Shown in pieces: positions 12,721-23,965 of a stretch of DNA of 64,000 bases (within the stretch, counting starts at the first letter, position 1; the number at the start of each line of letters is the position of its first letter). The position numbers were made by a program, and so were the translations under genes. Where the stretch lies: positions 19,619,501 through 19,683,500 of the forward strand of contig NC_133937.1 of the NCBI RefSeq assembly GCF_031877795.1. The letters are read 5' to 3'. A model generated the notes under the pieces. The model was not told where the DNA came from. It made no database searches and worked only from the letters and a program-made list of their open reading frames with translations. The stretch comes from Strix aluco (lineage: Eukaryota > Chordata > Aves > Strigiformes > Strigidae).

Positions 12721-15269
12721 CCTGGGAAGTCCTGCATTAGTCTGAGGTCAAAGCAAGCAATGCCTGCACAGAGCTGAGAAACTGTGGTGGTGGGATCCGT
12801 TCAAACATGTCCTTAGAAAGCTGCTAGAAAGGCAGTTACTGTGGGTGGGAGGAATTGTATTGTGTCTTGTTTGTATGACAGAGCCATGCTTTTACATGAC
12901 ACAAGAACTGCCTAGGGACCCTCTAGTTACGTTAACTTCTGCTTTTTTCTGTTCATCCCCATCCCTTTGTGTCAGAACATGCACACAGTGCAATGGAAGC
13001 TAGAACTGGAGTCTGGTTCCTTAACATAATGAAGGTCCAGGTGTACAAAACAATACAGGGAGATATACTGACATCAGAAAAATTTTCATAGCTCATATAG
13101 TAGTTTATAGTTTAGTCAGAGAGAGAAAAGCATACTTTAAAGAGTGGTCATAGGAAAGTGACTGTTAAAAAAAAAAAAAAGCAGCAGCTCTGTCTCGCTG
13201 AATGTATCTGCTCACACCTGCTCTGATTCTCACTTTCCTCATGATGGTGTAAATCCAGAATTGGTCTGTTAATGTCAAATTAATTTCAACATATGTTCTC
13301 TATGTACTTTGACAAAATCAAGTAATTGGTGTAGCATCAAGTCATTGTTACACCAGCAACTGTAAATGAAAGGCGTATGCCTTGTAGCTTTAAAGGAACA
13401 GATTCTTTTCTTGCTTGGGCTCATGTAAATCACAGATGATTCTGTTCAGGTCAGGTGAATAAAGCCTGACTCAAGATGCAGAATTACCTGAAAAAAGAAG
13501 GGAGCAACAGGGAGATCACAGAGGCTGCATACAAAAGGTCTACCCCAACTTTGACCCAAAAATAGACCCCAAGTGTCCCTTCAGAGAGACCTTTGCCTCT
13601 GCATCGGAGGCAATTTCAGCCAAGCAGTGATGTGGATGTGTACTGACCTTTTCTCCCCAAAGGGCAATCTCATCCATCCTTGAAAGGAGACCTGTAGAGC
13701 AGCGTGTGCTCTCATGCCCCGCTATGCTTCGCAAGTGGTAAATGAGTATCACACACCAAGAGAGAGGCTGTGGGGACTCCACTGACGCCAAACATGTCAC
13801 TGACCTGCTGATACAATGAGAACTGGGAGAGCTGCTGGCCTAGGATCGGATGTCAAGGAGAAGTGGCAGAAGGTGAGAAGTGCCAGGAATACTGCTTCCC
13901 AGCTGGCTCTGGAAACAGTTTATGCCTGTGTCCGTCTGCACTCAGATCAAAGCCTCCCTGAATTATTCAGGTGCTCTTTGAAAACTCTCATCATGCGGAA
14001 AGTGAAGGCAGCTTGGCTTTACCTGCTGGAAAACAAGCACTCATTGTAAGCTCCAGGGCCAAACCCAGGTTCCTCAGCTCTCACAATGAGAGTAGCTCCT
14101 GCCACCTTTATAACAGGAGTTCTCTCTTCTTGTTACCCCAGGTTATAGGTATAGGCCTCAAATGTGTGGGCCTTCAGCCCTTATGGGCTTCAGTAGGTAC
14201 TTTGTATCTAACTGGGCCCATCCTTGCAGCCCTGCACTGATACATTGATACTGCCTTTCCCAGTGTTTCCTGCATGTGGAAATAGGTGCCTTTAAGAACT
14301 ACTAATAAATCCACCTGGGTGGTGTTGAGTGGTTCCACCTGTATCAATGGGAAGAACATTCAGTTCAGCCTAAAAGAATCAAAGAAGATAGCACAAGCTT
14401 GTGATTTCCAGGAGGACAAGGGCAGTGTGTGCTCTTTTGTGCCGTGATGCTGCAACCACTCTGTTGAAGTGATGGGGCCCCAGCACTGACCCCCACACTC
14501 TGACAGCAGCAGCTCACAGCAGACAGTGCCACATAGCAGCTTAAAAGAATGGCCTGAGAAGAGTAAGTGAGGCAGAGTCAGAGCTCTCTGCTGTCCTTTA
14601 AGCTACCAATAACTTCCTCTTCTGGGGAGTGAGTCCAGCAATCCACATCTTAGAAGAGCTGTTTCAGTATCATGGGCAGATGCAGTTGTCTTACAAGGAG
14701 AGGCTACATACAGTCTTTGTACCCCTTTCTGCATATTAAACCCTCTGCATGTCCAAGGCTAGGATTACTCATTCCAGCATTATCAACCGTGATGTCTTTG
14801 TAATATTTTAGTTGCATATTTTCTTTTAAATGCAAGTGCCAGGAGACAAGTTATTGCATTAAAAAGTAACTTTCATTTTTAGAACAGTGCTTTACTAGCC
14901 ATGTGGCTGAGAAGGTGAAAGGGTTAAAAAGGAGAAGGAAATCCTCAATATTCCCCAGCATTTTTTGCTTCTGAGATTTTAAGGCTGTCTTCTCAGTTGT
15001 TGAACACTTACAGCTAGCAGCCCCCATTACTAGAAAGTTCATCAGCCAAATCCCACTTTTCATCCTCTGCTGTTGACTAAGTTAACAGCCTACAGATTTA
15101 CAGAGTCAGGCTGTTTTTTCCAAGAAAAGGTACTAGCAACAGTAGTGCTTATGATAGTCCACATTGATCTCCTAGAATCACATGATATTTTTCCCTGTTT
15201 GTCAGTACTAGTTATATTGCAAGGCCTGTGTCCTTGATGTGGTAACTGTGCATGATGGTGGTCTGTAAC

Positions 15270-17308
15270 CACAGGAGCACAGGAGTTGGCTGTCCCCAGG
15301 TGCTGTAAGAGAAGCCAGTGGCAGAGAAGGCTGAACAGGGAGCTTTGGCTGCAACTCAGAAAGAAAAGGAGAATTTATGGCCTTTGGAAGAAGGGGCTGG
15401 CCACTCACAATGATTACAAAGATGCTGTGAGGCTATGCAGGGCAGAAATCAGGAGGTCTAAAGCCCAGCTAGAAATTAATCTGGCTTCAGCAGTCAAAGA
15501 TAACAGGAAATGTTTCTATAAGTATTTCAACAGCAAAAGAAAGATCAGGGAGAGTCTCCATCCCCTGCTAGATGCAGGAGGAAACATAGCAATGGGTGAT
15601 GAGGAAAAGGCTGAGGTGCTTGATGCCTTCTTTGCCTCAGTCTTTAATAACAAGACTAGTTGTACTGAGGGAATCCAGCCTCCTCAGCCAGAAGACAGAG
15701 ACTGGGAGAACGACCCCCCCACAATCCAGGAGGAGACAGTCAGTGACCTACTGCATCACATAGACACACACAAGTCTATGGGACCGGATGGGATACACCC
15801 GAGGGTGCTGAAGGAGCTGGCTGGGGTGCTCACCAAGCCACTTCCCATCATTTACCAGCAGTCCTGGCTGACCGGGGAGGTCCTGACAGATTGGAAATTG
15901 GCCAATGTGACACCCATATTAAGAAGGGTCGGAAGGATGATCCAGGAAATTACAGGCCTGTCAGCTTGACTTCAGTGCACAGGAAGCTGATGGAGCAGCT
16001 CATCCTGAGTACCATCACACAACACATGCAGGACAACCAGATGATCAGGCCCAGTCAGCATGGGTTTATGAAAGGCAGGTCCTGCTTGACAAACCTGATC
16101 TCCTTCTATGACAGGATGACCTGCTTATTGGATGAGGGAAAGGCTGTGAATGTTGTCTACCTTGACTTTAGTAAGGCCTTTGACACTGTTTCTCACAGCA
16201 TTCTCCTGGTGAGACTGGCTGCTCGTGGCTTGGATGGGCACACGCTTTGCTGAGTAAAAAACTGGCTGGATGGTCGGGCCCAAAGAGTTGTGGTTAATGG
16301 AGTTAAATCTGGTTGGCGGCCGGTCACGAGTGGTGTCCCCCAGGGCTCGGTTTTGGGGCCACTCCTGTTTAACATCTTTATTGATGATCTGGATGAGGGG
16401 ATCAAGTGCACCCTCAGTCAGTTTGCAGATGACACCAAGTTGGGTGGGAGTGTTGATCTGCTTGAGGGTAGGGAGGCTCTGGAGAGACCTGGACGGGCTG
16501 GAGCGATGGGCTAAGGCCAGCTGTAGGAGTTTCAGCAAGACCAAATGCCGGGTGCTGCACTTCAGCCACAACAACCCCCAGCAGCGCTACAGGCTTGGGG
16601 AGGAGTGGCTGGAGAGCTGCCAGTCAGAGAGGGACCTGGGGGTGTTGATTGACAGCCGGCTGAACATGAGCCAGCAGTGTGCCCAGGTGGCCAAGAAGGC
16701 CAATGGTATCCTGGCTTGTATCAAAAATAGCGTGGCCAGCAGGGACAGAGAAGGTTTCTTACCCCTGTACTCGGCACTGGTGAGGCTGCACCTCAATTAC
16801 TGTGTTCAGTTTTGGGCCCCTCACTACAAAAAGGACATTGAATTACTCGAGCGTGTCCAGAGAAGGGCAACGAAGCTGGTGAAGGGTCTGGAGCACAGGT
16901 CTTATGAGGAGTGGCTGAGGGAACTGGGGTTGTTTAGTCTGGAGAAGAGGAGGCTGAGGGGAGACCTCATCACCCTCTACAACTGCCTGAAAGGAGGTTG
17001 CAGAGAGCTGGGGATGAGTCTCTTTAGCCAAGTAACAAGTGATAGGAGAAGAGGGAATGGCCTCAAGTTGCACCAGGGAAGGTTTAGACTGGATATTAGA
17101 AGTATTTCTTTAGAGAACGGGTTGTTAGGTGTTGGAATGGGCTGCCCAGGGAGGTGGTGGAGTCCCCATCCCTGGAGGTGTTTAAGAGTCGGATTGACAT
17201 AACGCTGAGGGATATGGTGTAGTTGAGAACGGTCAGTGTTAGGTTAATGGTTGGACTAGATGATCTTCAAGGTCTTTTCCAACCTTGATGATTCTGTGAT
17301 TCTGTGAA
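15270..17308 (+). mobile_element. CR1 LINE, 5'-truncated copy
   Basis: A non-LTR retrotransposon of the chicken-repeat-1 family in the plus orientation, about 2 kb. The 5' end is truncated: the first recognisable codons (AQELAVPRCCKRS) lie after the endonuclease domain. It continues through reverse transcriptase, the conserved C-terminal region and the typical CR1 3' tail, with GGTTGGACTAGATGATCTTC at about 17251 and ending in two copies of ATTCTGTG at 17291-17306. No target duplication is obvious, as usual for CR1. The copy is easy to read, suggesting moderate age, but it is coding-dead. This bird-type 3' end is the best single clue to the host lineage. Confidence 0.95.
15274..17202 (+). pseudogene. 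CR1 reverse transcriptase (ORF2) remnant, frame-broken
   Basis: Three frames together cover the C-terminal half of CR1 ORF2. The first runs to about 15930 and contains MGPDGIHPRVLKELAG (from about 15778). A frameshift near 15930 moves to a frame with GNYRPVSLTS, HGFMKGRSCLTNL and YLDFSKAFDTVSHS (first catalytic aspartate region, about 16159-16197), which meets an in-frame TGA near 16251, where the family normally has tryptophan (VKNWLDG follows). The same frame then resumes with [18 protein letters not shown] and the FADDTK catalytic box (about 16424-16441). A second frameshift near 16480-16500 leads to the C-terminal part ([20 protein letters not shown] and onwards) ending near 17202. The enzyme would copy CR1 RNA at a nicked target; with at least two frameshifts, one stop and no endonuclease, this copy cannot move by itself. 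Confidence 0.92.
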
Positions 17309-19904
17309 ATCGCCCAGATCCCTCTTCATAAATCATTATCACCTGCATTACAGAATAACTCCCCAACAGTCAGCAAAGTGGTTTGACAATTTCTCACTAG
17401 AAACTGATGACCTACCTGTTGCTTTCTAGCTTAGGCAGATAAGTTGCCACATGCTGCTAGGAGATGATGCTTTGAGAAAAATGTGTGTTTCTGAGTGGAA
17501 GTGGTTACACGGAATGATGTCCACAGCAGAGCGGCAGTGCAGGGACCTGTTAACTGAGTTTTTCACCCTGCAGAGCAAGCTCCTTGAGGACAAAGTATTG
17601 AACAAACTTGTAACAGCAGAATACAGGGTGCTCCTGTAATGGGAATGCCTCTTGGGGTAAGCAAATGGAAGCCAAAAATATCCTTCCACAGAGTGGGTTT
17701 TATCTTTATTACCTATCTTTTAAGACAATAAAGGTGATCAGCATCTCCCTAAGAAAGTCTGTCCCAAGAAAAAAGTAAGTTTTCTGATCTGATTGTTATC
17801 AGGTCCTTCAGTATCAAAACTATTTCATATCTGATTTCTTCTGACATGCCTACTCTGTGAAGGAGTAGTTTATTTCTGGCACCAAGTAGGAGCATTTTAA
17901 AATATTTGTCTGTTGTTTTGGTTATTTATAGTATCACTACAATATCTGAGTGACTTCAACATTACTTGTGGTTTCTAAGCATTCATGGTTCCTATTACAA
18001 AGAAGTTAAAGTCTAGTGAAAATTACGTTAATCGAATGTTCCATTCTGAATATTAGCTGTAACTTGAGAGAATTAGCTTGTAATATGATCCCCATTCTGA
18101 ATATCTGAAATAAGAGGTTTTTAAAGGCGAAGAAATGACAGTCGGATACCTAAGTTTCACTTTTTAAATTCATTGTTTTCCCCCTCACTTTTCAGATGAA
18201 GCACAGGAATGAAATGAACGGAACTAGCAGAGATCTCTGGTGTTATTGAGTCTGCTTTTTTCCCATGGGAAAATGACTGGTTCTTTTCTTAATACTATAT
18301 TGAAATGATTACAAAAAGTGAAAGGAGTGGTTACTATTTCTGCATTGATGCTAATAGTCACACTGCAGGCAGTTACCTAAGAGTCAGTGGTAAAGATTAC
18401 TGCAGACTGTACATCCTGCAGATCACCTAAAACCATCTTTGCCCATGTATGTTACTCATTAGCTGAAATAAAAGATTCTCTTCCTCTTCTCATGTGAAAC
18501 TAAGGAACAGAAAACATTTTTCATCCAAATTTCTCTATGAAATATTGGTTGCTAGCAAGAAATGAATGCTAAAAAACACACTGAAAGCCCGATTGAGAAA
18601 CACTACTACAGCTGATCTTGGAAGGGATTTGTAAGGATCCCATGTGACTTAAATAGTCCGTTGTCAACTGAGTTTCCTGATCAGGCTGTATCTTCCGTAA
18701 CACACTAAGATTTATCCATTACTGGGTAAGTACTGAGAGTGGAACCATAAATAGAGATATAGATAAATACAGCTTGTCATTGGATCAGATGTTCACTTCC
18801 AGGCTTTTGTTGTTCAAGATGTGCTCTTTAGAGATATTGTTGGGTCTTGAGAACAGAATAGATATCTCCCCCTGGCTTGTGTAAAACATCTCTTTTTTAA
18901 GGAAACTGACACAGTTATTCCAGTTTGTCAGCTGGCCTGTGGTTCTATAAAGAGTTTATGTAGTTGTGATCTTGGAAGGTCACCTCTGGGATAGGGATGG
19001 GTGCAAGGGGGAAGCCTAGGATGTCCTCCAGGCTTTGGAAGGATCTGACTGGTAGCTCCAAATCAGGAGGATACATTTTGTAGTTTGTGGCATTAAACTA
19101 AATCTAATGTGCCATCTGATGTGCTGGAGGGTCTATGTGAACTGCTAGGTCTGTTCTCCCCTCTGCTGTGATAGGCAGGCTAAAGATTTCTTGCCTCTTT
19201 AAAGTGGACCATGATGGGGTTAGGAGAGGTAAAGGCAACAGCTTTTTGCCAAGATAGAATTGCAGTGATTCACCAACTCAGACTTCTGCTATAGGTCGTG
19301 TGTCCCTATTGCACTGATAAGCATGGAGGGACAGGTGTGTATTTAGAGACATCTTCAGAAGAAATGCACTTAAGCTCCATATTTGAACACTCCCAAAAGT
19401 TGGGAAAAATCCACACCAGGAATCCAAAACTTTGAAATATAGCTCTGTGTTTCTAAGCATCAGAGTAAATAACGTGTGGACTGGAAGTGTTCTGACACTG
19501 CAGTTCTTTGCTGGACACCAGTAGTCATGTGTGGGGGAAGAGAGGTTTCTTCTTCAGTAGGCCACTTGAATCACCAGAGTTGCTAGTGGGAGACCTAAAC
19601 TCTGCAGTGCCAGTGCAATATCACCACTCCCAGGATTTCTTTGTGTTCTTCAGCTTTTATATGGAGGATGAAGTTTTGGTTCTACTGACCCAATTGGAAG
19701 ATACATGTTATATTGGATTAAACCAGAATGTATCCCATTGTTTTCCAACCAGACAAGAGAATGTGAAAAGCAGCCCATGCATCATTTGTAAATCTCTGCC
19801 ATATGGTAGAGACATATTTCTGTCTCTTGTTTAAAGGTAGAGATATATCTCAGGGCCTAGCTTGATGTTTTCTGTCAGGGGAGTGTTTTCAAATCTTAAA
19901 GTCA

Positions 19905-20112
19905 TGGCAGGGTGGAGAGGGGAATGGGGTAGTGGGGAGCACTGGGATGGATTGCTTAGGGAGGTTGTGGAACCTGCATGGTTGTTCTTAAAAACAGACT
20001 AGACAAAAAGGTTTAGAAGTACTTTAATGGTTGTTGATCCTGCCTTGGAAGAGGCATGGTCTTGACAAGCTCCTAAGGTCAACTCCAGCCTTATTTTCTG
20101 TGATTCTGTAAA
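19905..20112 (+). mobile_element. Old CR1 3'-end fragment
   Basis: The stretch GGATGGATTGCTTAGGGAGG, then TGTGGAACCTGCATGG, TTAAAAACAGACTAGACAAA, CAACTCCAGCC and TGTGATTCTGT follows the order of a CR1 3' end (gene end, untranslated tail, octamer). It is clearly more diverged than the copy at 15270, so it represents an older insertion in the same orientation. Confidence 0.8.
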
Positions 20113-20194
20113 AGGATAGAATTGTTATTATTAGTATTATTATTATTTCTGTTACTACCATTTGAGGACCACTTCTCAGAGATCAGAATCTGGC

Positions 20195-20262
20195 ATTGCC
20201 TGGTGCTGTACTTGCATGCTAGAGAAAAATGTTCATGCTCTCAGAGAGCTTACAAATATGAG
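20195..20262 (+). repeat. Amniote SINE 5'-block fragment
   Basis: CTGGTGCTGTACTTGCATGC, then CTCTCAGAGAGCTTACAAAT matches the block seen upstream of MIR-like cores (ggcgctgtacaaacac..ccaaagagcttacaa). It directly follows the old CR1 at 19905. Confidence 0.45.
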
Positions 20263-20852
20263 TCAAGAAGCAAGGGCTAGTATGGACAGCTGAGGGAATA
20301 CAGTAAGGAGCAATGAGACGCTATTGATCAGCAGGATAGGCAGTACTCATAATACATCAGCAGCCTAACTGCTGTCAGATTTTTGCAGGCATCATGGCTA
20401 AGGAGAATTTGAAGGAGGATAATGAGGAAGCTTTGCAAATGAAATCTCCAGGCTCCCACCACCTCTGCTCCAGAGCTGGGCAGCAGCGGGATAATGGTTT
20501 GCCTCCCACTTCTGACTGTTCTTGTGTCCCTGCCTGCTGCTGCCCACTCTTGCTGAGGGCACAGGTGGTGCTCTTGCAAACTTGCTTCTAGCCTGCATTG
20601 TGGCAGGATGGCAGGAGGCAGAGCCAGGATAAGGCCTGGCCCTCTATCCCACATGCTGTGGGATCTCTTCCAGTGACAAGAAGTAAAGTTGATGAGTCTG
20701 TATCGAGACAGTGAAGTGACCCCCGTGCTGCTCCACATAATTAATAAATAAAGCACTGGGGGAGTTTTTGCCATGCCGGCTGCTATGACAGGGCTGTCTA
20801 CGGTGCACTTAAGCATTAAATGACCAATTTCTGTCAGACTAACTTCCCAAGC

Positions 20853-20874
20853 CTCCCTCTCTCTCTCTCTCTCA
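20853..20874. repeat. (CT)n microsatellite
   Basis: CCTCCCTCTCTCTCTCTCTC followed by TCAC. Simple dinucleotide run. Confidence 0.9.
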
Positions 20875-21026
20875 CTCACAAAGCTAGCTTCCTCGCTCCC
20901 TGCACTTGGAGTTTTTCAGCAACTGATGGCTCCTGGTTCATTTCTGTGGAATTAATTGGTCCCTGAATGAATTCTGTTGACAGGGCAATTTATCATGTGT
21001 TTGGGTTGACAGTGTTGGATACCGGT

Positions 21027-21140
21027 AAAGGGGGGGAGTGGTGTGTGAGTGGGATGAGGGGAGATGGACAGGGTGGGGGTGGGTTGGAGGATGAAGAAGA
21101 GGAGGAGTAGAAGAAAGGGGAGGTGGAGGAGGAGATTGTT
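21027..21140. repeat. G-rich polypurine tract
   Basis: AAAGGGGGGGAGTGG followed by GAGGGGAG, GGGTGGGGGTGGG and GAAGAAGAGGAGGAG units. Many runs of three or more G on the plus strand, so quadruplex or triplex formation is possible. Confidence 0.7.
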
Positions 21141-22652
21141 TAAAAAAATAAAATGAGAGAGAGGAAAAATTCTCTTCTTCTTTAGCTCCCTCCAGTCCAA
21201 CTCAGTGCGATGGATAATGCACAAGAGGGATGGAGGGAAGAAGGGGGGAGGGAGTGCCACTTGTCTCATGATGGGAGTCAGGATGCTGCTTATCCACAAT
21301 TTGCACCATGGCTTGGGGGGAAAAAAAAAAAAAACACCACACACCAAAAAACCCCAAACCTCAACAGTAAAAGCTAGTAGGTGTTGTGTGGTGTCTCTAG
21401 GGCTCAGCCAGAAGCCTCCATATGTAATGCCCACATCTCTACTTCTCCCTCATACCAAAGTGAGTGGGAAGCAAAGGACAAATCTGGTTAACCCTCAAAA
21501 TGCTGATACATGCCCAAATATTCTTTCAGTAGGTACTGAGTGGTGTCCAGCATCTCGCAATGCATTGGTATCTGCCATTGTGTCTCCTAGTCAGGGACAT
21601 CCAAGAAGGAATCACATCTTACAAAACGTTAGTGATTTGGGTTCTCAGTTTCCCCACAGTATGGGTCAGAAAGGGATGCCTGGTCCCATATGTGCCTTTG
21701 ACAATCCTAGGTTACATCATTTCATACAGTCCAAGATAGGGACAATGAGGGACTTCCCAATATAATTAAAATTACATTGTAATTACATTGTCATTAAAAT
21801 GTCATGACTCTGGCTTATGGATTCAGTTTCTAGTCAGTGCAATCTAGATGATTGTTTTAGTCCCTCTGGCTTCACAGCTTCTGAATGCAGAATTGTGGGT
21901 ATGTGTGCACATGCATGTCCTACACCATGGATAATGTTAAAACCAACCAAAGCTGGAAAGAAATTCTATTTGGATGAAACAAAAGTATTTGAATAAAGAT
22001 TAGAGAAGTTTTTAAATGATGTCTTTTCTAGGAATCTTTGAGTGACATAAAGAGGTGTACTGAAGACTTGATCAGAGGGAGGTATGTTGGTGCAACGTTG
22101 GTTGCATGCATGTGCAGGGGATAGGCTCCATTAGTGTCATCTTCACCTCTGTCTCCTCCCCCAGCCTTCCCTACACTGCAAGTGGGATGCTCCAAAATAA
22201 TGCTGAGATCAGTGGAAGAGTTACCGGTAGCTTTCCTGGTGATCTCACTGGGAGCAGCATTAAGTCAGAGCTCAGCATTTCTGCAATTGCCATGCAGAGC
22301 CTTTAGCTGCAGGCTAGTGGGGCCTGCCTTTGTTTCTTGGAGCACTGTGGCTCAGTTTACCAGCATTCAGTCATCATCTTTGTCTTGAGACCAAAGGTTT
22401 CATCAATCCAGCTGACAAAATGAGTGCCCATATCGTAAACAGCCTGGAAACAGAAATGATTTTGAGTGGCAAGCCCCAAACTGGGGTGGTAAAACAGGAG
22501 TGGTGTGGTGGTAGGTGGTCTGTCTCTTACTTTGGTCAGATATAATGCGAATGCAAATATATTTCTCATCTGGTAAAAACGGTGCAACTGAGCATCAAGG
22601 AGACTGACTGCTTGTTTATGGTTGTCTTTACATTGTTGGGTTTACCCTGAGT

Positions 22653-22683
22653 TGCAGGCTAGAGGCCAGACCTCTAGCCTGCA
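22653..22683. other. Perfect 13-bp stem hairpin
   Basis: TGCAGGCTAGAGG (22653-22665), loop CCAGA, CCTCTAGCCTGCA (22671-22683): arms are exact reverse complements. It lies in non-coding DNA with no gene nearby. Confidence 0.85.
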
Positions 22684-23884
22684 TCCTACCTGAGAACATC
22701 TAAGCATCAGATCTTCTAGAGACCTAAAATGGAGGAGATAGGGTGAGGAGATGTAGGAAGAAGGGAGCTGACACAGTCAAACTGCAGAGGATTTAAGAGA
22801 GGGACTTTTTGTAGGGACCCCAAGTTTCCTGCCAATTAGAAAGCCAGTTAAATTTACTGCACTAAGAGCAAGTAAGTGTACAGGAAAAGACAGCCGTGCA
22901 AAGGCATACTGGGTAGAGGGAAAATTTATTTTCAAACACTTTTATTTTTCTTATCTTGGTATGATCACTCCAAGGAAATGGTACAGACAGCTCCTTCTCA
23001 AGGCTTTTGTAAGTTTCCATTGTAGTAACTCAAGTAAATAAAGCTGAAATTCATCTGTAGTGCAAGGGATCAAACCTAGAAATACTCCCATTAGAGATGA
23101 GCAGATCCAAAATAACAGTTGTGACTTGAGATAGCAGGTTTAGGGAGGAAACATGTGAGAGTAGTAATTTTTTTATGTGGGATCCTAAAGTGTAACTTGT
23201 TTGGGGTGAGGGCCTACTTTTTGTTGTAGTTTAAGTCAACAAACAAAAATACGTATAGGAGCTAACATCCTCAAATTGACAATGGTGGCAATAGTACCTG
23301 AGCAGTGATTTTTCTGCATAGAAGTCATGCAAACAGACAGAGCTTGATCAGAAAATGTGGGAGATGTATGTGGTGCTAGGAAAGGACCAGTCTGAATTGG
23401 GGATATCTGTGAAGGGAGAACTTGGTTGGTTACAGTCCCACAGAACAGAAACATCATTGATTGCTAATGAGAAGGTGCTTGTATAGGAGTTGAGTTTCTT
23501 ATAGAGAGGAGCTGAGCTTTTTATTAAGAGGGCCTCCACACAGAGATATGAAGCCTAAATACAGGTTATTTATAAAAGGGGTTTTTTTCCTCATCAGTTT
23601 AGTAGTATTACACTTTATAAATCTGAACCAAAATGAAGAACATACAGTTTGGTAGCAAAGGCTCTACAGCATAGTATACAAAGATCTGACAAGCTCCAGC
23701 AGCTATAAGTTGATAGTAGGTAAATTCAACCAGAAATAATGTGCATATTTCTGACAGTGTCAAAATATTTTAGCTAGGGTTCACTGTATTTTTCAGCACT
23801 CAAACCTTTATACTTGGTAGCAAATGTTCCTCAGAAACAGATTCCTCCAGCTCAACCCCAGATACTGGACCTGCAACAGGAATT

Positions 23885-23965
23885 AATTCAAATCAGCCCT
23901 GTGGGTATCTCATATCAGAGGCCAGACAAGATGATCACAGTGCACTAGGAGTCTTCTCTGGGGTA
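23885..23965 (+). mobile_element. Possible old CR1 3' tail
   Basis: CAGAGGCCAGACAAGATGAT followed by CACAGTGCACTAGGAGTCTTC resembles the AGACTAGATGATCATAATGG tail of old CR1 elements. Short and diverged. Confidence 0.4.

Larger units (their letters stand above)
7741..15269. other. Gene-free interval with SINE relics
   Basis: No gene recognised. Four MIR-like fragments (8985, 9878, 11170, 12640) and a possible fifth near 10310 are spread through 4 kb. Poly(T) at 8320, poly(A) at 8664 and 13167. The rest is unremarkable unique sequence. Confidence 0.6.

Noticed and set aside
16646-16655. TGATTGACAG PBX/PREP site
   Set aside because: It lies in the CR1 reverse transcriptase, encoding LIDSR-type residues, so it is explained by the element.
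20328-20879. 183-codon open frame on the minus strand beginning in the CT repeat
   Set aside because: The N-terminus is the translated microsatellite (SEREREREA); rest has no family resemblance.
21205-21765. 186-codon open frame on the plus strand
   Set aside because: Its start lies in purine-rich simple sequence, and no recognisable protein family is seen.
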